This document shows, piece after piece, positions 8,669-16,896 of a DNA stretch of 64,000 nucleotides. Positions within the stretch are counted from its first letter, which is position 1, and the number at the start of each line of letters is the position of its first letter. The position numbers and the translations under genes are program-made. The stretch is from NCBI RefSeq assembly GCF_002224645.1, contig NZ_CP022121.1:868001-932000 (forward strand), given 5' to 3'. The notes beneath the pieces are model-generated. The model was not told where the DNA came from. It was given only the letters and a program-made list of their open reading frames with translations, and made no database searches. Origin of the DNA: Dehalobacterium formicoaceticum (GTDB lineage: Bacteria > Bacillota > Dehalobacteriia > Dehalobacteriales > Dehalobacteriaceae).

Positions 8669-9603
8669 TTTTCTTCAACTCCTTTTTGCAGCCCAAACCT
8701 CTTTAAGAGGGTGTAATAATCGTTTTTGAAAACGATATTAATATTGGTTCCGGGATAGAGCTTTTTGAGCAAGGCTACTTTTTTCTTTTTCTCAGAAACG
8801 TATTTCTGATTCATCGTGGTCAGCTCAATATAGGTATCGTATTTTGTCAAATAAAAATCCGGAGAAAAGGCCATCTTCACGTTTCCTTCTGCATCCCACT
8901 CAATCGGGAAGGTTCTGGGCTCATATTCCCAATCTAAATTATACATATTAAGTATTTTGGCAAATTCCTCCTCCGAAGGGTGCTTAAAAATAATTGGCTT
9001 GGATGCCTGGCCTTCTTCCTGCTCTCCGGGGATAAGGGCATCCTGTTTATTAATAGCCAAATAGTGTAACAAAGATGCGGCTTCGTCGATCTGAAAATCA
9101 TCTGTATTTAATGTTAAATTGTAAAGGCCCGGGTCGGACCAATCTTTTTGATAAAGGGTAGAAATATATCGCTTGTGTTTGCGGTCAGAGAGTTCCAGAA
9201 ACCTTTCCGCATCTTTCTTTTCCAGGCTGTGGGAGACCATAATTCTTTTGGTGCGCACCTCCTGAGAGGCTATAATGCGCACATGAAGTGCGGAAGGATG
9301 TTGAGCAAAAATAATTTGTGCTCCCAATCCGACGATAATGGAAGGTTGTTTTTCAATAAAATCAGCCAATTTCTGTTCCAAATATTGGGCAAAGGTAATA
9401 CCTTGTTCCGTCATATTCAGGTAAAAACCCGGACTTTCCGCTAACATATGAAGCTCATGACTGTTTGCTACTTCCGGTAGCCACTGGTTCATTACCATAT
9501 CCCGGGAAATAACGGGTAAATCCAATTTTTTTGCCAGTAGTTCCGTAATCTCTTCCCCTAAGCTGCCCGTTTGTCTTGAAATCGTAATGAAATGCAATTT
9601 CAT
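8665..9603 (-). CDS. Cytidylate kinase-like protein fused to a nuclease-like C-terminal domain
   Basis: About 312 residues in two parts. Residues 1-185 resemble the cytidylate kinase-like family (PF13189): ITISRQTGSLGEEI is a variant P-loop, followed by VISRDM and the RIIASQEVRTKRI lid-type region. Residues 205-310 contain PRTFPIEWDAEGNV, FSPDFYLTKYDTYIELTT and a lysine cluster, the spacing of a PD-(D/E)XK nuclease-like fold (PDFYL, then IEL). The downstream hpt gene overlaps by four bases. GCAGGAGG sits only two bases before ATG 9603 and eight bases before an in-frame TTG at 9597, so either may be the start. Neither substrate is known. Confidence 0.72.
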   Translation of the reverse strand: MKLHFITISRQTGSLGEEITELLAKKLDLPVISRDMVMNQWLPEVANSHELHMLAESPGFYLNMTEQGITFAQYLEQKLADFIEKQPSIIVGLGAQIIFAQHPSALHVRIIASQEVRTKRIMVSHSLEKKDAERFLELSDRKHKRYISTLYQKDWSDPGLYNLTLNTDDFQIDEAASLLHYLAINKQDALIPGEQEEGQASKPIIFKHPSEEEFAKILNMYNLDWEYEPRTFPIEWDAEGNVKMAFSPDFYLTKYDTYIELTTMNQKYVSEKKKKVALLKKLYPGTNINIVFKNDYYTLLKRFGLQKGVEEK

Positions 9604-9663
9604 AACCTCCTGCAAGCAGAATAATAACTTTTAGATATACATATTTTCAGGACAATCAGATAT

Positions 9664-9672
9664 ATTATACCA
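9664..9672 (-). promoter_or_regulatory. Extended -10 promoter for the kinase-like/hpt unit
   Basis: On the minus strand TGGTATAAT (TGnTATAAT type) lies about 60 bases before the gene start. No convincing -35 box is seen, as is common with extended -10 promoters. Confidence 0.5.
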
Positions 9673-10256
9673 TAAAAGTTGATGAAGGAAGGAGGTATTT
9701 CGGCAACCAATTTGTTAGAGTTATGGAATTAATCAAGAATGCTTAAAAACGGATGTAAATTTAATAGATAATAAATTAAAACAGATAAATCAGATAATAA
9801 GAGCGAAATTTGCGCTTATTTCAAAATTGACGTATTAAAGATGGATGTAGTAATATTTAAGCAAGCTCCAAGGAATTCCTAAGACGGAAAACCTGCATGG
9901 ATACAAACGGAAACGAAACATTACACTTTGTTGTAAGTACCGAGAATCATGGATTCGAAGATCGATTAGGCCTGGTACTTAGGTTGCAGCAGATTTAACA
10001 AAATGGAAGCTTTAGATGGGAAGAGTTTAAAAGATTTTACCTGGATAAAGCAGAAATTAAGTTGGACTGAAGCAGACTATGAGTAACCAGATAACCTGGA
10101 AGATGAAGGGCTTATGAAAATGTGGCTGATGAGGATACACAAGTGGCGATTCATGTTAGGTGGATGTTGATAAAGGTTCGTTGGAGCTTATTTATATATA
10201 GGAAACCGGGAAATAGACAGGAAAGCGAGACAGGAAAGCATGGAAGACAGGAAAGC
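9673..10256. other. Gene-poor stretch with hairpins and degenerate open frames
   Basis: No convincing gene is present. The plus strand has a good SD (AAGGAGGT near 9690) with no long frame after it, then short frames such as 33 codons from ATG 9896 and a 23-codon piece from about 10000. These could be relics of a decayed plus-strand gene. Around 9892-9989 several complementary segments nest: CTGCA/TGCAG outside, AAGTACC/GGTACTT inside, GAATC/GATTC within that, and TTACA/TGTAA as an alternative. A plus-strand terminator closes the stretch, which implies a plus-strand transcript. Confidence 0.4.
10216..10256. repeat. Three direct copies of GACAGGAAAGC
   Basis: The 11-mer occurs at 10216-10226, 10229-10239 and 10246-10256 with spacers of two and six bases. 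A partial fourth (GACAGGG) forms part of the following terminator stem. Confidence 0.8.
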
Positions 10257-10310
10257 AGAATGACAGGGCATGGTCACCTTTAGGCTGACAGTGTCCTGTC
10301 GTTCTTTTTT
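10257..10310 (+). terminator. Orphan plus-strand terminator
   Basis: GAATGACAGG pairs with CCTGTCGTTC (one G-T pair) around a loop of about 28 bases and is followed by six T. No plus-strand gene precedes it, so it probably ends a transcript from the gene-poor stretch. Confidence 0.55.
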
Positions 10311-10316
10311 CTATGG

Positions 10317-11558
10317 TTACTGAATGGCTGCCTGACGACCGGCAACAAAGCCGGAAGACCAGGCCCACTGGAGATTAAAGCCACCGCACATGCCATCAAT
10401 ATCTATGATCTCACCGGCAAAAAACAAGCCGGGGACGATTTTTGATTCCATGCTCTCGGGGTCTATTTCCTGGGTATTAATACCTCCCGCCGTCACCTGA
10501 GCGTGGGGCCAACCCTTGGTTCCTGTAATCATAAACCTCCAATCGGTCAATAAACCGGCAATTTTCTCCGCTTCATGAAGAGAGATGGTGGCAGCGGGAA
10601 CATTCAAATCTTTGATGCCGGATTCTTTCAAGATGACAGGAATTAATCTTTTGTTGATCAGACCTACCAGGCTGAAGGAGATGGTTTTTGCCCCGCTGTT
10701 GCGGAAACGCTTTGTTAAGAGCTTGGTCAAATGTGCTTTTGAAAGATCATCGATGATGGAAAGCTTCAGCTGTGCTTCCTGGTTTTTTTGAAGCATTTCA
10801 CCGGCTTTCCTGCTGATTTGCAATATAGGGGGTCCGGAGACCCCGTAATTGCCAAACAGGATATCTCCCCTATCCTTAGCCGTCCCTTTTTCTTGTTGTA
10901 TAACCTCCGCTGTGCCAACAAATTTAACTCCTTCGATCTGTTTGAAGAAATTCCCGGACAGTTTTAATTGTACCAGGCCGGGAAAGATGGGTGTTAAAGT
11001 GTGGCCCAGTTCCTGGACCAGTTGATAACCGTTTCCGTCAGAGCCGCTGGAAGGCATCGCCTTGCCTCCTGATGTCAATATCACCCGGTCTCCGTAAAGG
11101 GTCTTTCCTTCTTTTAACTTCACGATAAATGAACCTTTTTTCTTCCTGATTTCCACCACATAAGCATCACAAAGGATCTCTACTGAAAGGGATTGCAGTT
11201 CGTACAGCAACACATCCAATACACTGGAGGCTTGATCTGATCTGGGGAAAACCTTTCCCAGGTCTTCGATTTTGTGGGCGATGCCTAGTTTTTCAAAAAA
11301 CTCAATGGTTTTTGCTGCGTCAAAAAGCGTCAGCGCTTCTTGAGCAAACTGAGGGTTATTTCCCTGATAGCAGCAAACATCGGTCTTAATATTGGTGTAA
11401 TTGCACCGGCCGTTTCCTGTGGCGAGGATTTTCTTGCCCACCCGCGGATTTCTTTCTAAGAGGGTGACTTTGGCTCCATGCTTTCGGGCGGTAATGGCTG
11501 CCATCATTCCTGAAGCCCCGCCTCCCACCACAATGACATGTTGATTGATTTGCTTCAT
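10317..11558 (-). CDS. NAD(P)/FAD-dependent oxidoreductase, BaiN/HI0933 family
   Basis: A 413-residue flavoprotein. The N-terminus VIVVGGGASGMMAA is the dinucleotide-binding GxGxxG fold, followed by the family hallmark RVGKKILATGNGRCNYTN. The C-terminal block PGLFFAGEIIDIDGMCGGFN also binds FAD. This family includes BaiN of bile-acid-converting clostridia, but most members have no known substrate. AAAGGA lies about twelve bases before the ATG. It is transcribed alone, toward an orphan terminator that belongs to the opposite strand. Confidence 0.9.
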   Translation of the reverse strand: MKQINQHVIVVGGGASGMMAAITARKHGAKVTLLERNPRVGKKILATGNGRCNYTNIKTDVCCYQGNNPQFAQEALTLFDAAKTIEFFEKLGIAHKIEDLGKVFPRSDQASSVLDVLLYELQSLSVEILCDAYVVEIRKKKGSFIVKLKEGKTLYGDRVILTSGGKAMPSSGSDGNGYQLVQELGHTLTPIFPGLVQLKLSGNFFKQIEGVKFVGTAEVIQQEKGTAKDRGDILFGNYGVSGPPILQISRKAGEMLQKNQEAQLKLSIIDDLSKAHLTKLLTKRFRNSGAKTISFSLVGLINKRLIPVILKESGIKDLNVPAATISLHEAEKIAGLLTDWRFMITGTKGWPHAQVTAGGINTQEIDPESMESKIVPGLFFAGEIIDIDGMCGGFNLQWAWSSGFVAGRQAAIQ

Positions 11559-11626
11559 CTCATTGAATATTCCTTTGCTTGATTGTTTGCTACTATTTTA
11601 ACAGCTTTTAAGGAAGAAAAAAATCC

Positions 11627-11761
11627 TTAAACATCATTTCGGGGAATAGACTGTTTTTTTGTATTGGAATTATGGTTTTGTGCCTCTCTGGTCAGTGGGG
11701 TTTGCCCATTGCTTTTTTCTTTTCTGGCTTTTTTATTGTCCGGCTGGCTGTCTTTAGTCAC
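11627..11761 (-). CDS. Small basic protein, 44 residues, coupled to the 57-residue gene
   Basis: A GTG at 11761 opens 44 codons (MTKDSQPDNKKARKEK, ending SIPRNDV). GGAGGTGG lies eight bases before the GTG inside the preceding small gene, an ideal site, and the GTG overlaps that gene's last codons in the sequence AGTGACTAA. The product is Lys/Asn/Gln-rich with no hydrophobic segment, so it should be soluble and probably disordered. I do not recognise the family. Confidence 0.55.
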   Translation of the reverse strand: MTKDSQPDNKKARKEKSNGQTPLTREAQNHNSNTKKQSIPRNDV

Positions 11762-11927
11762 TATTTTCCACCTCCGTAACAGGACCGGCTTTGACATGCC
11801 CTTTTTTTGCTTTTCCCTGAATTTCCGGAACAGGACCAAACTCATTCTTATTCCGCTGCATTTTCTTATTGCTTTCCGTACCATGAGGCTCCCCGGGATC
11901 GGGTCTGCGCATTCCTGCTTTCGCCAT
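11754..11927 (-). CDS. Small conserved-looking protein, 57 residues
   Basis: ATG at 11927 encodes MAKAGMRRPDPGEPHGTESN and then a Lys/Asn-rich tail with VPEIQGKAKKGHVKAGPV and VENSD. The Gly/Pro/His pattern near the N-terminus looks like short uncharacterised proteins I associate with spore-forming Firmicutes, but that is memory, not a search. AGGTAAG lies just upstream of the ATG. It diverges from the L25 gene, and its stop overlaps the GTG of a second tiny gene, making a two-gene unit. Function unknown. Confidence 0.6.
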   Translation of the reverse strand: MAKAGMRRPDPGEPHGTESNKKMQRNKNEFGPVPEIQGKAKKGHVKAGPVTEVENSD

Positions 11928-11965
11928 TTTCTTACCTGCCTTTCATCTGGGATTGTGCTTATTAT

Positions 11966-11994
11966 TTGAATAAAAAGAGGAAATAATGTATAAT
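11966..11994 (+). promoter_or_regulatory. Sigma-A promoter for the L25/Ctc gene
   Basis: TTGAAT (11966-11971) and TATAAT (11989-11994) are 17 bases apart, about 60 bases before the start codon. Confidence 0.8.
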
Positions 11995-12054
11995 GGTTAT
12001 AATTTCAAACTATTTCGATGATTTTAGCCTCATGATGAAAGGAGTTTATGTATA

Positions 12055-12654
12055 ATGGAAAAAATTATTTTGCAAGCTGAAAGCAGGACAGGAAAACCGA
12101 AAGCAACGCGGGCGAAGGGTCTTGTTCCCGGGATTCTTTACGGTAAAGGGGAAGAAGCTATCCCGGTCAGTTTCCAGGATCCTCCCTTGAGAAAGGTCTT
12201 GACCAAATATGGCCATAATGCCAAAATATGGGTAGACCTTAATAATCAGCAAAAATTTGGTTTTATTAAAGATGTCCAAAAACATCCTGTAGAAGATAAA
12301 ATCTTACATATTGATGTGCAAATGGTATCCCAGGATCAGGAGGTTAAGATGCTTTTACCCATCACCTTCATCGGTGTGGAAGAATTGGAAAAAAGGTTTT
12401 TTGTCGTCCAGCCTATGAAACCGGAAGTAGAAGTAATCGGCAAAATGAATATCTTACCCAATCAAATTGTCATTGATGTATCAGAGAAAGAACTAGGAGA
12501 TACCATTACTTATGGAGACTTTGGGTTGGATGAGGAGATAAAAAATAACGATCCGGAAGATGAAGTCTATGGGATTATTAAGGCTAAGAAGGAGAACGTG
12601 ATGGAAGAAGAGGAATCCCAAGAGACGGAAGAAGGCGGAGCAGCCGGGGAATAA
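12055..12654 (+). CDS. ctc: 50S ribosomal protein L25 / general stress protein Ctc
   Basis: It binds 5S rRNA in the central protuberance of the large subunit. The 199-residue two-domain CTC form is present: an L25 beta-barrel (residues 1-95) with RTGKPKATRAKGLVPGILYG at its N-terminus, then the C-terminal TL5-like domain and an acidic Glu-rich tail. The tail (EEEESQETEEGG) is common in clostridial homologues. It is preceded by a strong sigma-A promoter and followed by a strong terminator, so it is monocistronic. The ATG has AAAGGAG about nine bases upstream. Confidence 0.95.
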   Translation: MEKIILQAESRTGKPKATRAKGLVPGILYGKGEEAIPVSFQDPPLRKVLTKYGHNAKIWVDLNNQQKFGFIKDVQKHPVEDKILHIDVQMVSQDQEVKMLLPITFIGVEELEKRFFVVQPMKPEVEVIGKMNILPNQIVIDVSEKELGDTITYGDFGLDEEIKNNDPEDEVYGIIKAKKENVMEEEESQETEEGGAAGE

Positions 12655-12697
12655 GAAACCGCTTAAATGTGGTGCCGATGAAAGGGAAATTGATCAG

Positions 12698-12734
12698 GCG
12701 GGTATCATCAAAAGATACCCGCTGTTTTTATTTT
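12698..12734 (+). terminator. Intrinsic terminator after the L25 gene
   Basis: GCGGGTATC and GATACCCGC form a perfect 9-bp stem followed by TGTTTTTATTTTT. Confidence 0.92.
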
Positions 12735-12797
12735 TGTAAATAATGTGTATAATTCTTTCTAAGACGTGTTATTATTTTGATAATATCAAAGAACGGG

Positions 12798-13250
12798 GTG
12801 AGGACCATTTTTGAATTAATTTCTTCCCTGCTGAAATATGTTTTTACAGTTCTCATTTATTTATTTATCTTTTGGATTGCCCGGCTCATATATTTGGATA
12901 TCTCTGTTATGCAGCGCGGCCCTTCTCCTATCGCATCGGATCAGCCTTATCTCAAGCTGATCAATCGTCGGGAACAATTAGGATTTAAGGTGGAAGAAAC
13001 CTATAATCTTAGGGATAAAAATATTATCGGCCGCTCCCCCAAAAATGAAATTGTACTGAAAGATCCCTTTATCTCCAGTGAACATGGGCGTATTTGGCAG
13101 TCCGGAGGGATATATTATCTTGAGGATTTAGGGAGTAAGAATGGGTCTTTGCTTAATGGTCAGCCGGTTTCCGGGCCTTCCATCCTGAAGAATGGGGATA
13201 AAATTTCTTTTGGCCAGCTGGAATTTTTATTTGTAACGGAACAAAAATGA
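12798..13250 (+). CDS. FHA-domain membrane protein (FhaB-like)
   Basis: About 150 residues: one N-terminal membrane segment (about residues 10-30) and a cytoplasmic forkhead-associated domain. The FHA phosphothreonine-binding pattern is clear: NIIGRSPKNEIVL, then DPFISSEHGRI and LEDLGSKNGSLLNG. It lies before ftsW-like and PBP genes, as FhaB does in actinobacteria and many clostridia, so it may recruit phosphoproteins to the wall-synthesis complex. No kinase gene is nearby. The start is unsure: GTG 12798 and TTG 12777 are both in frame and neither has a well-placed SD. Confidence 0.85.
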   Translation: MRTIFELISSLLKYVFTVLIYLFIFWIARLIYLDISVMQRGPSPIASDQPYLKLINRREQLGFKVEETYNLRDKNIIGRSPKNEIVLKDPFISSEHGRIWQSGGIYYLEDLGSKNGSLLNGQPVSGPSILKNGDKISFGQLEFLFVTEQK

Positions 13251-13261
13251 GGTGATGGTTC

Positions 13262-14575
13262 ATGCCCCTGCTCAAAAAATATCAAAGTCCGGTCAATATT
13301 ATTGCCTTGATCAATGTGATTGCCTTTGGACTGTTATATTTATATCAAAAGCCATTAAACCGGGAAATTCTTATCGCCGGCGGGGTGATGGTTTTCATTA
13401 TCTATTTGGCGAACATTTTCGTGATTAATTTGAAATTCGAAGACGAAATTCTTTTTATGATTGTCTCCATGTTAAGCACACTGGGGATTATTATGATTTT
13501 TCGTCTCGATCCGGTATTGGGCGGGAAACAAATTATTTGGTTTGTATTGGGCAATGTGGTTTTTTTTATTGCCTCCTTTATTTACCGTAAGATCAATTTT
13601 TGGGAGCGCCTGCTCTATCTCTATCCGGTATTTTCGCTGATCCTTTTCCTTTTGACCATGTTTTTTGGCAGTGAGGTGAAAGGGGCTACCAACTGGATTT
13701 TTATCGGCGATTTCAGCTTTCAGCCATCGGAAGTAATGAAATTGGTCTTTATTTTTTTTATTGCCGCCTATTATGCCCATCCTGATAAGTTGGCTCTTAA
13801 CAATTTAAAAGTATTCCGAAGAAAGATCAGCGTGGAAAGCAAGTGGGTGTTTATGGGCCTGGCTTTTTTCCAAATGGGATTATTGGTGCTGCAAAGGGAG
13901 TTAGGAACCATCCTGGTGCTGCTTTTGATTTATTTAACTATGGTTTATATTTATGAAGAAGATCGGAAGTTTTTCTACCTGAACGGCGCTTTATTATTTT
14001 TCGGAGGTATCATCGGAGCCTCCTCCCTTCATTATGTCCAAGTGCGGATTGCAGCCTGGCTTAACCCCTGGTCTGATGTAGCAGGAAAGGGTTATCAAAT
14101 TGCCCAATCTCTTTTTGCCATTGGATCCGGTGGCTTTTGGGGCACCGGTCTTGGATTGGGCCAGCCCCAATATATTCCGGAAGTACACACAGATTTTATT
14201 TTTTCCGCTATTTGTGAAGAGATGGGGATTTTTGGCGGAGTCGCTGTCCTTTTGTTGTATTTTATTTTGGTCTATCGAGGTATAAAAATTTCCTTAGGGC
14301 TGAAGAATTCCTTTCATCAATACATTGCCTTGGGCATTTCCTTGATGTTTGGTTTTCAAACCTTTATCATTATTGGAGGTGTCATTAAATTGATACCCCT
14401 AACGGGTATCACCTTGCCTTTTGTCAGCTATGGGGGGAGTTCTTTAATAACCAGTTTTCTTGCCTTAGGGATTCTTCAGAGTATTTCTTCGTCCAAATTT
14501 ATGGAAGAGGAGGAGCTATATGAAAGAGATGAAGAAAAAGTCCCGGAAGCTGCAACAGCAGAAAAGGACAATTAA
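13262..14575 (+). CDS. FtsW/RodA/SpoVE-family peptidoglycan glycosyltransferase
   Basis: A 437-residue SEDS protein with about ten membrane helices that polymerises lipid II into glycan strands. Diagnostic parts are KGATNWIFIGDFSFQPSEVMK, the loop VRIAAWLNPW and the C-terminal GITLPFVSYGGSSLI. GAGGTGATGG precedes the ATG by five bases, and it starts eleven bases after the FHA gene. Its last 56 bases overlap the downstream penicillin-binding protein, its expected transpeptidase partner. Which process it serves (division, elongation or sporulation) cannot be told. Confidence 0.94.
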   Translation: MPLLKKYQSPVNIIALINVIAFGLLYLYQKPLNREILIAGGVMVFIIYLANIFVINLKFEDEILFMIVSMLSTLGIIMIFRLDPVLGGKQIIWFVLGNVVFFIASFIYRKINFWERLLYLYPVFSLILFLLTMFFGSEVKGATNWIFIGDFSFQPSEVMKLVFIFFIAAYYAHPDKLALNNLKVFRRKISVESKWVFMGLAFFQMGLLVLQRELGTILVLLLIYLTMVYIYEEDRKFFYLNGALLFFGGIIGASSLHYVQVRIAAWLNPWSDVAGKGYQIAQSLFAIGSGGFWGTGLGLGQPQYIPEVHTDFIFSAICEEMGIFGGVAVLLLYFILVYRGIKISLGLKNSFHQYIALGISLMFGFQTFIIIGGVIKLIPLTGITLPFVSYGGSSLITSFLALGILQSISSSKFMEEEELYERDEEKVPEAATAEKDN

Positions 14576-15977
14576 TGTTTTTATTTTAATGAGCATCCTC
14601 TTTATGACCTTAATTGGTTATCTAACTTATTTCGAACTTTTTAGCAAGGAGAATATTATTGCCAGTTCCTACAATCGCCGTCAATGGGCCAGGGAGGATA
14701 AAACCTTGCGGGGAACCATTTTCGATCGTAAAGGGGTTGTTTTGGCAAAAAGTGAGATGGATGGGGAAACGCAAATACGCAGCTATCCTTTTGGTGCCCT
14801 TTATAGTCACATCATCGGTTATAATTCTATCTCTTATGGTAAATCACAGTTGGAAGCTAAATACAATGAACAATTATTAAATATCAATCCCTTAAACCCG
14901 GTAACCGATTTAAGGGACAAGATCACGGGTACGAAAAGCGTGGGTCACAACCTGCATTTGACTCTGGATCATCAATTGGAGAAACGAGCAGCCGAATTAC
15001 TGGGTAATCGGAATGGGGCAGTGGTTGCCCTTCAGCCCCAGACAGGGGAAGTTTTGGCTTTGGTCAGTAAACCGGATTTTGATCCCAGTAATACAAGCTT
15101 GAATGATAATTGGAGCAAATTGATCGAATCTGAAGAAAATCCTCTTCTTCCCCGTGCCACTCAAGGGCTATATGTGCCGGGATCTACCTTTAAGGTTGCG
15201 GTAAGCTTAAAGGCTTTGGAAAAAGGATTGGACCTGAAGGACTTTTATGATCAGGGCAGTATCATTATTGATGGTAAAAAAATTGAAAACCATGGAGGTA
15301 CGGCTTATGGTTCCTTGGATTTGGAAAGAGCTTTAGCCGTTTCTAGTAATACTTATTTTGCTTCCCTGGGGGTAGCATTGGGAGAGGGAAATCTTAAGGA
15401 TTTGGCTCAGGAAGTGGGCTTGGGCAAAAATATTTCTTTTGACGTTCCTGTCAGCTCCAGCCGTTTTAATTATCAAAATATGAGTGAAACGGATCAGGCA
15501 GCTGTAGCTATTGGCCAGGGTAAGATCCTGGTATCTCCCTTACAAATGGCCATGATCACCGGCGGTATTGCAAATCATGGCGTGGTGATGCAGCCATATT
15601 TAGTTGATAAGGTGGTCAGTGCCAATGGCTTTGTCGTCAAAAAACAGGAACCCAATGCCTTTTATCGCCTGGCCGAGGCTGATTTTGCCGACCAGGTAGA
15701 AGAAATGATGGTCAACGTGGTGGATAATGGAACGGGGAGAAACGCGAAAATTTCCGGGATTGGTGTCGGCGGTAAAACCGGGACAGCACAAAATGAATTA
15801 AGCGCAGCTGATGATGAAAAAGAGCACACCTGGTTCATTGGATTTGCTCCGGCGGAAGATCCTCAGATTGCTGTAGCCGTGATATTAGAATATAGCGGAT
15901 CAACCGGGGGAAAGCAGGCTGCTCCTATTGCACGGGAAATGATGATCCAGTGGCTGAAAGAGCAAGGAATCATATAG
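14520..15977 (+). CDS. Class B penicillin-binding protein (PbpA-type transpeptidase)
   Basis: A 485-residue transpeptidase that cross-links peptidoglycan outside the membrane. A single N-terminal membrane segment (about residues 18-40) is followed by a short non-catalytic region and the penicillin-binding domain with the three active-site motifs STFK, SSN and KTGT in order. The short N-terminal module is typical of PbpA partners of FtsW-like proteins. AGAGGAGGAG lies five bases before the ATG, which supports this start despite a 56-base overlap with the SEDS gene. The overlap suggests fixed stoichiometry of the pair. Confidence 0.94.
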   Translation: MKEMKKKSRKLQQQKRTINVFILMSILFMTLIGYLTYFELFSKENIIASSYNRRQWAREDKTLRGTIFDRKGVVLAKSEMDGETQIRSYPFGALYSHIIGYNSISYGKSQLEAKYNEQLLNINPLNPVTDLRDKITGTKSVGHNLHLTLDHQLEKRAAELLGNRNGAVVALQPQTGEVLALVSKPDFDPSNTSLNDNWSKLIESEENPLLPRATQGLYVPGSTFKVAVSLKALEKGLDLKDFYDQGSIIIDGKKIENHGGTAYGSLDLERALAVSSNTYFASLGVALGEGNLKDLAQEVGLGKNISFDVPVSSSRFNYQNMSETDQAAVAIGQGKILVSPLQMAMITGGIANHGVVMQPYLVDKVVSANGFVVKKQEPNAFYRLAEADFADQVEEMMVNVVDNGTGRNAKISGIGVGGKTGTAQNELSAADDEKEHTWFIGFAPAEDPQIAVAVILEYSGSTGGKQAAPIAREMMIQWLKEQGII

Positions 15978-15987
15978 GGGGAGAGAT

Positions 15988-16869
15988 ATGAACAAAAGAT
16001 CTGTACAAAGAGTAGCAGCAATCCATGATTTATCTGGTTTTGGCAGGTCATCTTTATCGGTGGTGGTGCCAATATTATCAACGATGGGGATTCAGGTTTG
16101 TTCTGTACCCACAGCAGTATTGTCAACCCATACAGGGGGGTTTGAAAAGTATTCCTTTGTGGATCTCACGGATTACTTACCCGGGTTTTTTGAACATTGG
16201 AAACGATTGAAGTTAGATTTCGATTGTATTTATACCGGATTTTTTGGCTCCTCGAGACAAATCGGTATCATTTCTGAATTCATCGATGATTTTGGCAATA
16301 ATCCGGATACCTTGGTTGTGGTCGACCCTGTGCTGGGGGATAATGGCCATCTTTACAGTACCATGACTGTAGACATGAAGGAAGAAATGAAAAAATTGGT
16401 ACAAAAAGCGGATATCATTACCCCTAATTTTACCGAAGCCGCCTATCTTTTGGATCAACCCTATGATTTAAATATTAAAATCAAGGATCTTAAAAGATGG
16501 CTTTATGAATTATCTCAGATGGGTCCGGAAAAAGTGGTGATCACCAGTGCACCTGCATGCGAGGATACCAAAACCACCCATGTGATCGCTTATAATCGTG
16601 AGGATGATCGTTATTGGAAGGTAAGCTGTGTGTATATTCCAGCCCATTATCCCGGCACCGGTGATGCCTTTACCAGTGTGCTGGTAGGAAGTTTGCTCCA
16701 GGGTGATAATCTGCCCATTGCTTTGGACCGGGGGGTGCAATTTATTACTGCCGCTATCAGAGCCAGTTATGGTGCTTCTTATCCCAAACGGGAAGGGGTA
16801 CTTTTGGAACGGGTTTTGGGCCATCTCAATATGCCGTTCATCATCAGCAGTTATGAGATCATCGATTGA
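15988..16869 (+). CDS. Pyridoxamine/pyridoxal kinase
   Basis: A 293-residue ribokinase-fold vitamin B6 kinase that makes PLP precursors. It shows AAIHDLSGFGRSSLSV (substrate loop), VVDPVLGDNG (ATP/Mg region), and PGTGDAFTSVLVGSLL, where the aspartate is the catalytic base. The first block matches pyridoxamine kinase (PdxY-like) annotations in clostridia. It starts ten bases after the PBP stop behind GGGGGAGAG, so it is the tail of the wall operon, although the functional link is not obvious (PLP is needed by Alr and DapL). Confidence 0.9.
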   Translation: MNKRSVQRVAAIHDLSGFGRSSLSVVVPILSTMGIQVCSVPTAVLSTHTGGFEKYSFVDLTDYLPGFFEHWKRLKLDFDCIYTGFFGSSRQIGIISEFIDDFGNNPDTLVVVDPVLGDNGHLYSTMTVDMKEEMKKLVQKADIITPNFTEAAYLLDQPYDLNIKIKDLKRWLYELSQMGPEKVVITSAPACEDTKTTHVIAYNREDDRYWKVSCVYIPAHYPGTGDAFTSVLVGSLLQGDNLPIALDRGVQFITAAIRASYGASYPKREGVLLERVLGHLNMPFIISSYEIID

Positions 16870-16896
16870 AGTATTAATATTTTAGGGGAGTGGGAA

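Noticed and set aside
10216-10256. CRISPR-like array
   Set aside because: Units are 11 bases with spacers of two and six; no array geometry and no cas genes.
11664-11969. Hydrophobic 101-codon plus-strand frame
   Set aside because: It is antisense to two small genes that have good start sites and overlapping stop/start; hydrophobicity follows from antisense Lys/Asn codons.
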